A stretch of 15,878 bases of DNA from an uncultured Eubacteriales bacterium (GTDB taxonomy: Bacteria > Bacillota > Clostridia > Oscillospirales > Oscillospiraceae): NCBI GenBank assembly GCA_902461475.1, contig CABPXX010000003.1:1-15878 (forward strand), read 5' to 3'. Positions 13,413 through 15,878 of this stretch are shown here, piece by piece (the stretch's first letter is position 1; each line of letters opens with the position of its first letter). The notes beneath the pieces were generated by a model. It did no database searches and was not told where the DNA came from. It was given only the letters and a program-made list of their open reading frames with translations. The position numbers and the translations under genes are program-made.

Positions 13413-15518
13413 TTACCACTGGGTCAGCTCCAGATACAGATTCTTGTACTGACGGGCGGAATTCTCCCAGGACACGTCCTTAGCCATGTCCCGCTGGACC
13501 ACCTCGTCCCAGTGATAGCGGTTGGTGAAATAGAGGGTCTTGGCTCGGTTGATGGCGTCCAGCAGCAGCCCGGCGTCGTAGCGGTCGAAGGTGAAGCCGT
13601 TGCCGTCTCCGGTGAAGGTGTTGTAGGGCTCCACGGTGTCCTTCAGGCCGCCGGTCTCCCGGACGATGGGCAGGGTGCCGTAGTGCATGGCGTTGAGCTG
13701 GGTCAGGCCGCAGGGCTCAAAGCGGGAGGGCACCAGCAGGGCGTCAGCGCCGGCATAGATGCGGTGGGCCCGGGCCTCGTCGTACTGGATGCAGGCGCAG
13801 AAGGTGCCACGGTGGGCGCTCTCATAGTAGCGGAAGGTGTCCTCGTACTCCCGGTCGCCGGTACCCAGCACCACCACCTGGGTGTTGCCGTCCAGCACCA
13901 TGGGGATGATGGAGCTGACCAGGTCCAGACCCTTCTGGTTGGTCAGGCGGGAGATGAGGCCGATGACGAACTTGCCCTCGTCCTGCTCCAGGCCCAGCTC
14001 CTTTTGCAGGGCCAGCTTGTTGGCCATCTTGTGCTCCAGCACGTTGCCCAGGTCGTAGTGCTCTGCCAGAGCGGGGTCGGTGGCGGGGTTCCACATGTCG
14101 TAGTCAATGCCGTTGACGATGCCACGCAGCTTACCGCTGTGGTAGCGCAGGTGGCCCTCCAGGTGCTCGCCGTACTCGGCGGTCTGAATCTCCCCGGCGT
14201 AGGTGCCAGAGACGGTGGTGACCCGGTCGGCGTAGGCGATGCCGCCCTTGAGCATGTTGGCATCCTGATAGCCGTCCTTCAAAGCGCCCATCTGGAACAC
14301 CTCATTGGGCAGGCCGGACCAGTAGCGGATGGTGGGGATGTTGTAAATACCCTGGAAGCGCAGGTTGTGGATGGTGAGGATGGACCGGGCGTGGCCCACG
14401 GGGGAGTCCTTGAACAGGGTGCGCAGATACACCGGCACCAGAGCTGCCTGCCAGTCGTGGCAATGGACAATGTCGGGAATCCAATTTAAGTAGTTCAGAG
14501 CAGCCAGAGCGGCCTTGCTGAAGAAGCAGTACTTGGGGATGTCGTCCACCAGGTTGGTGTAGGGATTGCCGGAGGAGAAGAACTCCTGGTTGTCGATGAA
14601 GTCGTACACCACGCCGTCACAGACATACTCCATAATTCCCACATAGTAGTTGCGCCCGGTGTTGCCTAGGTCCATGTAGAACTCGCCCCGGTACTCCATT
14701 TTCTCCTGGAACTTCTGGGGGATGCAGGCGTAGCGGGGCAGAATCACCCGCACGTCACAGTTGAGCTTTACCAGCTGACGGGGCAGGGCGTACATCACGT
14801 CGCCCAGACCGCCAGTCTTGACAAAGGGGTGACATTCCGAGCCGATGAAGGCAATGCTTCTCCGGGGCAGGTTGGACATCTCATACATAGGTTTGACCTC
14901 CTCCACAACAGGTGATACATCTTCTTCAACACTGGGAGCGGTTTCCTCTTCAACAGGGGCGGGTTCTTCTTCCGCAGGAGCGGGTTCCTCCTCCACGGGG
15001 GCAGCCTCTTCCACCACGGGGGCAGCCTCTTCCACCACGGGAGTGGCCTCTTCCACCACAGGGGCGGTCTCTTCCACCACGGGAGCGACCTCCTCCACGA
15101 CAGGGGCAGTTTCTTCCACCACGGGAGCGACCTTCTCCACGACAGGGGCGGTCTCTTCCACCATGGGAGCAACCTCCTTCACGACGGGGGCGGTCTCTTC
15201 CACCACGGGAGCGGTCTCCTCCACCACAGGGGTGGGCTCCTCCACCACAGGGGTGGGCTCCTCAGCGACAGGAGCGGGCTTCTTGGCGGCAGAGGCGGGC
15301 TTCTTCCGGGTATTGGTGGTCTTGCGGGTGCTGGTTCGGGTCTTGGGTGCGGCGGGCTTGGCAGCGGTGGGAGTTTCCACCACAGCGGGCTCCGGCTGCT
15401 GCACGGCGGTCACAGGCTCTGCCACCGGGGCAACGGTACGGGCCGGGGTGGGGGCTTTCTTGACCACTTTCTTGGCAGTGGTTTTCTTTTTGGAGGAACG
15501 TGCCTTCTTGTGTACCAT
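13413..15518 (-). CDS. glgA: Glycogen synthase with long basic/acidic repeat N-terminal extension
   Basis: A 701-residue protein. Residues 215-701 form a complete GT5 glycogen synthase, which adds glucose from ADP-glucose to glycogen in the cytosol: KTGGLGDV (234-241, ADP-glucose loop), HCHDWQAAL (352-360), LISRLTNQKG (521-530) and PSRFEPCGLTQL (597-608, with the conserved Glu601). This part alone matches E. coli GlgA (477). Before it lie a Lys/Arg/Ala/Pro-rich segment (1-80) resembling histone-H1 tails and sixteen heptads of the type ETAPVVE (87-198), acidic and surely disordered. No signal peptide is present. AAAGGAAG lies 7 bases before the ATG at 15518, and there is a second strong start at 14888. 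comM lies 59 bases upstream with no terminator between. No glgB, glgC or glgP is in the window. The role of the extension is unknown. Confidence 0.92.
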   Translation of the reverse strand: MVHKKARSSKKKTTAKKVVKKAPTPARTVAPVAEPVTAVQQPEPAVVETPTAAKPAAPKTRTSTRKTTNTRKKPASAAKKPAPVAEEPTPVVEEPTPVVEETAPVVEETAPVVKEVAPMVEETAPVVEKVAPVVEETAPVVEEVAPVVEETAPVVEEATPVVEEAAPVVEEAAPVEEEPAPAEEEPAPVEEETAPSVEEDVSPVVEEVKPMYEMSNLPRRSIAFIGSECHPFVKTGGLGDVMYALPRQLVKLNCDVRVILPRYACIPQKFQEKMEYRGEFYMDLGNTGRNYYVGIMEYVCDGVVYDFIDNQEFFSSGNPYTNLVDDIPKYCFFSKAALAALNYLNWIPDIVHCHDWQAALVPVYLRTLFKDSPVGHARSILTIHNLRFQGIYNIPTIRYWSGLPNEVFQMGALKDGYQDANMLKGGIAYADRVTTVSGTYAGEIQTAEYGEHLEGHLRYHSGKLRGIVNGIDYDMWNPATDPALAEHYDLGNVLEHKMANKLALQKELGLEQDEGKFVIGLISRLTNQKGLDLVSSIIPMVLDGNTQVVVLGTGDREYEDTFRYYESAHRGTFCACIQYDEARAHRIYAGADALLVPSRFEPCGLTQLNAMHYGTLPIVRETGGLKDTVEPYNTFTGDGNGFTFDRYDAGLLLDAINRAKTLYFTNRYHWDEVVQRDMAKDVSWENSARQYKNLYLELTQW
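14886..14904 (-). promoter_or_regulatory. Internal ribosome site and start codon within glgA
   Basis: On the minus strand GGAGGAGG (14897-14904) is followed after 8 bases by ATG (14886-14888), codon 211, in frame. This is exactly where the catalytic domain begins (MYEMSNLPRRSIAFIG). Starting here would give a 491-residue ordinary GlgA. The GGAGGAG part is also the coding of Val-Glu-Glu in the repeats, so it may be incidental. Confidence 0.5.
14925..15260 (-). repeat. Sixteen 21-bp coding tandem repeats (E-x-A/T-P-V-V-E heptads)
   Basis: The 336 bases read as sixteen consecutive 7-residue units in one register, with consensus ETAPVVE and variants EPTPVVE, EVAPVVE, EAAPVEE and EPAPAEE. Flanking diverged units extend it slightly on both sides. 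The unit length is a multiple of three, so gain or loss of copies would keep the frame. Copies differ at wobble and some coding positions, so the array is not freshly expanded. Confidence 0.9.
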
Positions 15519-15577
15519 TATGGATCTTCCTTTCCTGTATGTATCGCCACGCATGGGGGGCGGAAATGGTGGATCGC

Positions 15578-15878
15578 TCACACCTGTAAGTGTTCCGGGG
15601 GCCGATACTGGAGGGCCTCCGCCAGGTGGTGGGGGTGGGTGTGGCGGACATCCGCCACGGTGCGGGCCACCCGGAGGATGCGGTCATAACTGCGGGCGGT
15701 GAGGCCCAGCTTTTCATAGGCGCTTTGAATCATGGCCTGGCAGGCGTCGTCCAGCTGGCAGTATGCTTTGAGCTCCTGGGGGCCCATATGGGCGTTGCAG
15801 GTGGGGCCGTGGGGGCCGAAGCGGGCGTGCTGGATGGCGCGGGCGGCATTGACTCGGGCCCGGATGTCCGCCGAGGAT
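15578..15878 (-). CDS. comM: ComM/YifB Mg-chelatase-like ATPase, C-terminal part (runs off the window)
   Basis: The last 99 codons of a gene whose start lies beyond the window edge. The visible part is the Mg_chelatase_C domain of the YifB/ComM family: SSADIRARVNAARAIQHARF near the edge, then ELKAYCQLDD, LTARSYDRILRVARTVADV and HLAEALQYRP, closely following the family's C-terminal pattern. ComM is an AAA+ ATPase/helicase that aids branch migration of incoming DNA during transformation in Proteobacteria; its role in clostridia is less clear. The stop is at 15578-15580. An internal ATG at 15787 is not the true start, because homologous sequence continues upstream of it. glgA follows after 59 bases. 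Confidence 0.9.
   Translation of the reverse strand, partial: SSADIRARVNAARAIQHARFGPHGPTCNAHMGPQELKAYCQLDDACQAMIQSAYEKLGLTARSYDRILRVARTVADVRHTHPHHLAEALQYRPPEHLQV

Noticed and set aside
13317..14489. A 390-codon plus-strand frame opposite glgA (and similar shadows opposite serC at 304-1179 and others)
   Set aside because: Same antisense effect of GC-rich codon use; the opposite strand carries an unambiguous conserved gene in each case.
14925..15260. Possible CRISPR array
   Set aside because: The units are contiguous 21-bp coding repeats with no unique spacers.
14845..15702. A plus-strand frame with striking SSTTGA-type repeats
   Set aside because: It is the complement of the GlgA heptad repeats. 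No ribosome site or start context was seen, and the minus-strand frame continues into a conserved enzyme.

Overview
The window is chromosomal DNA from a Gram-positive anaerobe, most likely a GC-rich member of the Clostridia (Oscillospiraceae-like, for example a relative of Flavonifractor or Lawsonibacter). The evidence is GC-rich genes with strong GGAGG-type ribosome sites, near-consensus sigma-A promoters (TTGACA/TATAAT), a sortase-anchored surface enzyme with FIVAR repeats, and a typical clostridial SecG. The placement is inference from sequence style; nothing was searched.

Left part (1-5644, all on +). A perfect-consensus promoter drives serC and serA, two steps of serine synthesis. A promoter hidden in the serA stop codon and a strong hairpin lie before a short Sfp-type phosphopantetheinyl transferase. 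Next come a translationally coupled pair, a GT28/MGDG-synthase-like glycosyltransferase and a YbhN/LPG-synthase-type membrane protein, which probably work on a membrane glycolipid. secG (Sec translocon) follows with its own promoter and a strong terminator.

Centre (5651-12273). On the minus strand lies one 2074-residue secreted, wall-anchored protein: a GH110 alpha-1,3-galactosidase beta-helix followed by Ig-like, concanavalin-like and cadherin-like modules, an NPCBM/CBM51-type module, three FIVAR repeats and a VPQTG sorting signal. It looks like a host-glycan (blood-group B or alpha-Gal) degrading enzyme. It has a strong promoter of its own behind an AT-rich stretch.

Right part (12274-15878, all on -). 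From upstream to downstream these are the C-terminal end of a ComM/YifB Mg-chelatase-like ATPase, a glycogen synthase (GlgA) with a very unusual 210-residue N-terminal extension, and an XRE-type regulator with a multi-pass membrane C-terminus.

The most unusual item is the GlgA gene. A lysine-rich, histone-tail-like segment and sixteen in-register acidic Pro/Val/Glu heptads (21-bp DNA repeats) precede a complete GT5 enzyme. A textbook Shine-Dalgarno sequence and ATG sit exactly at the start of the catalytic domain, so two protein forms may be made from one gene.
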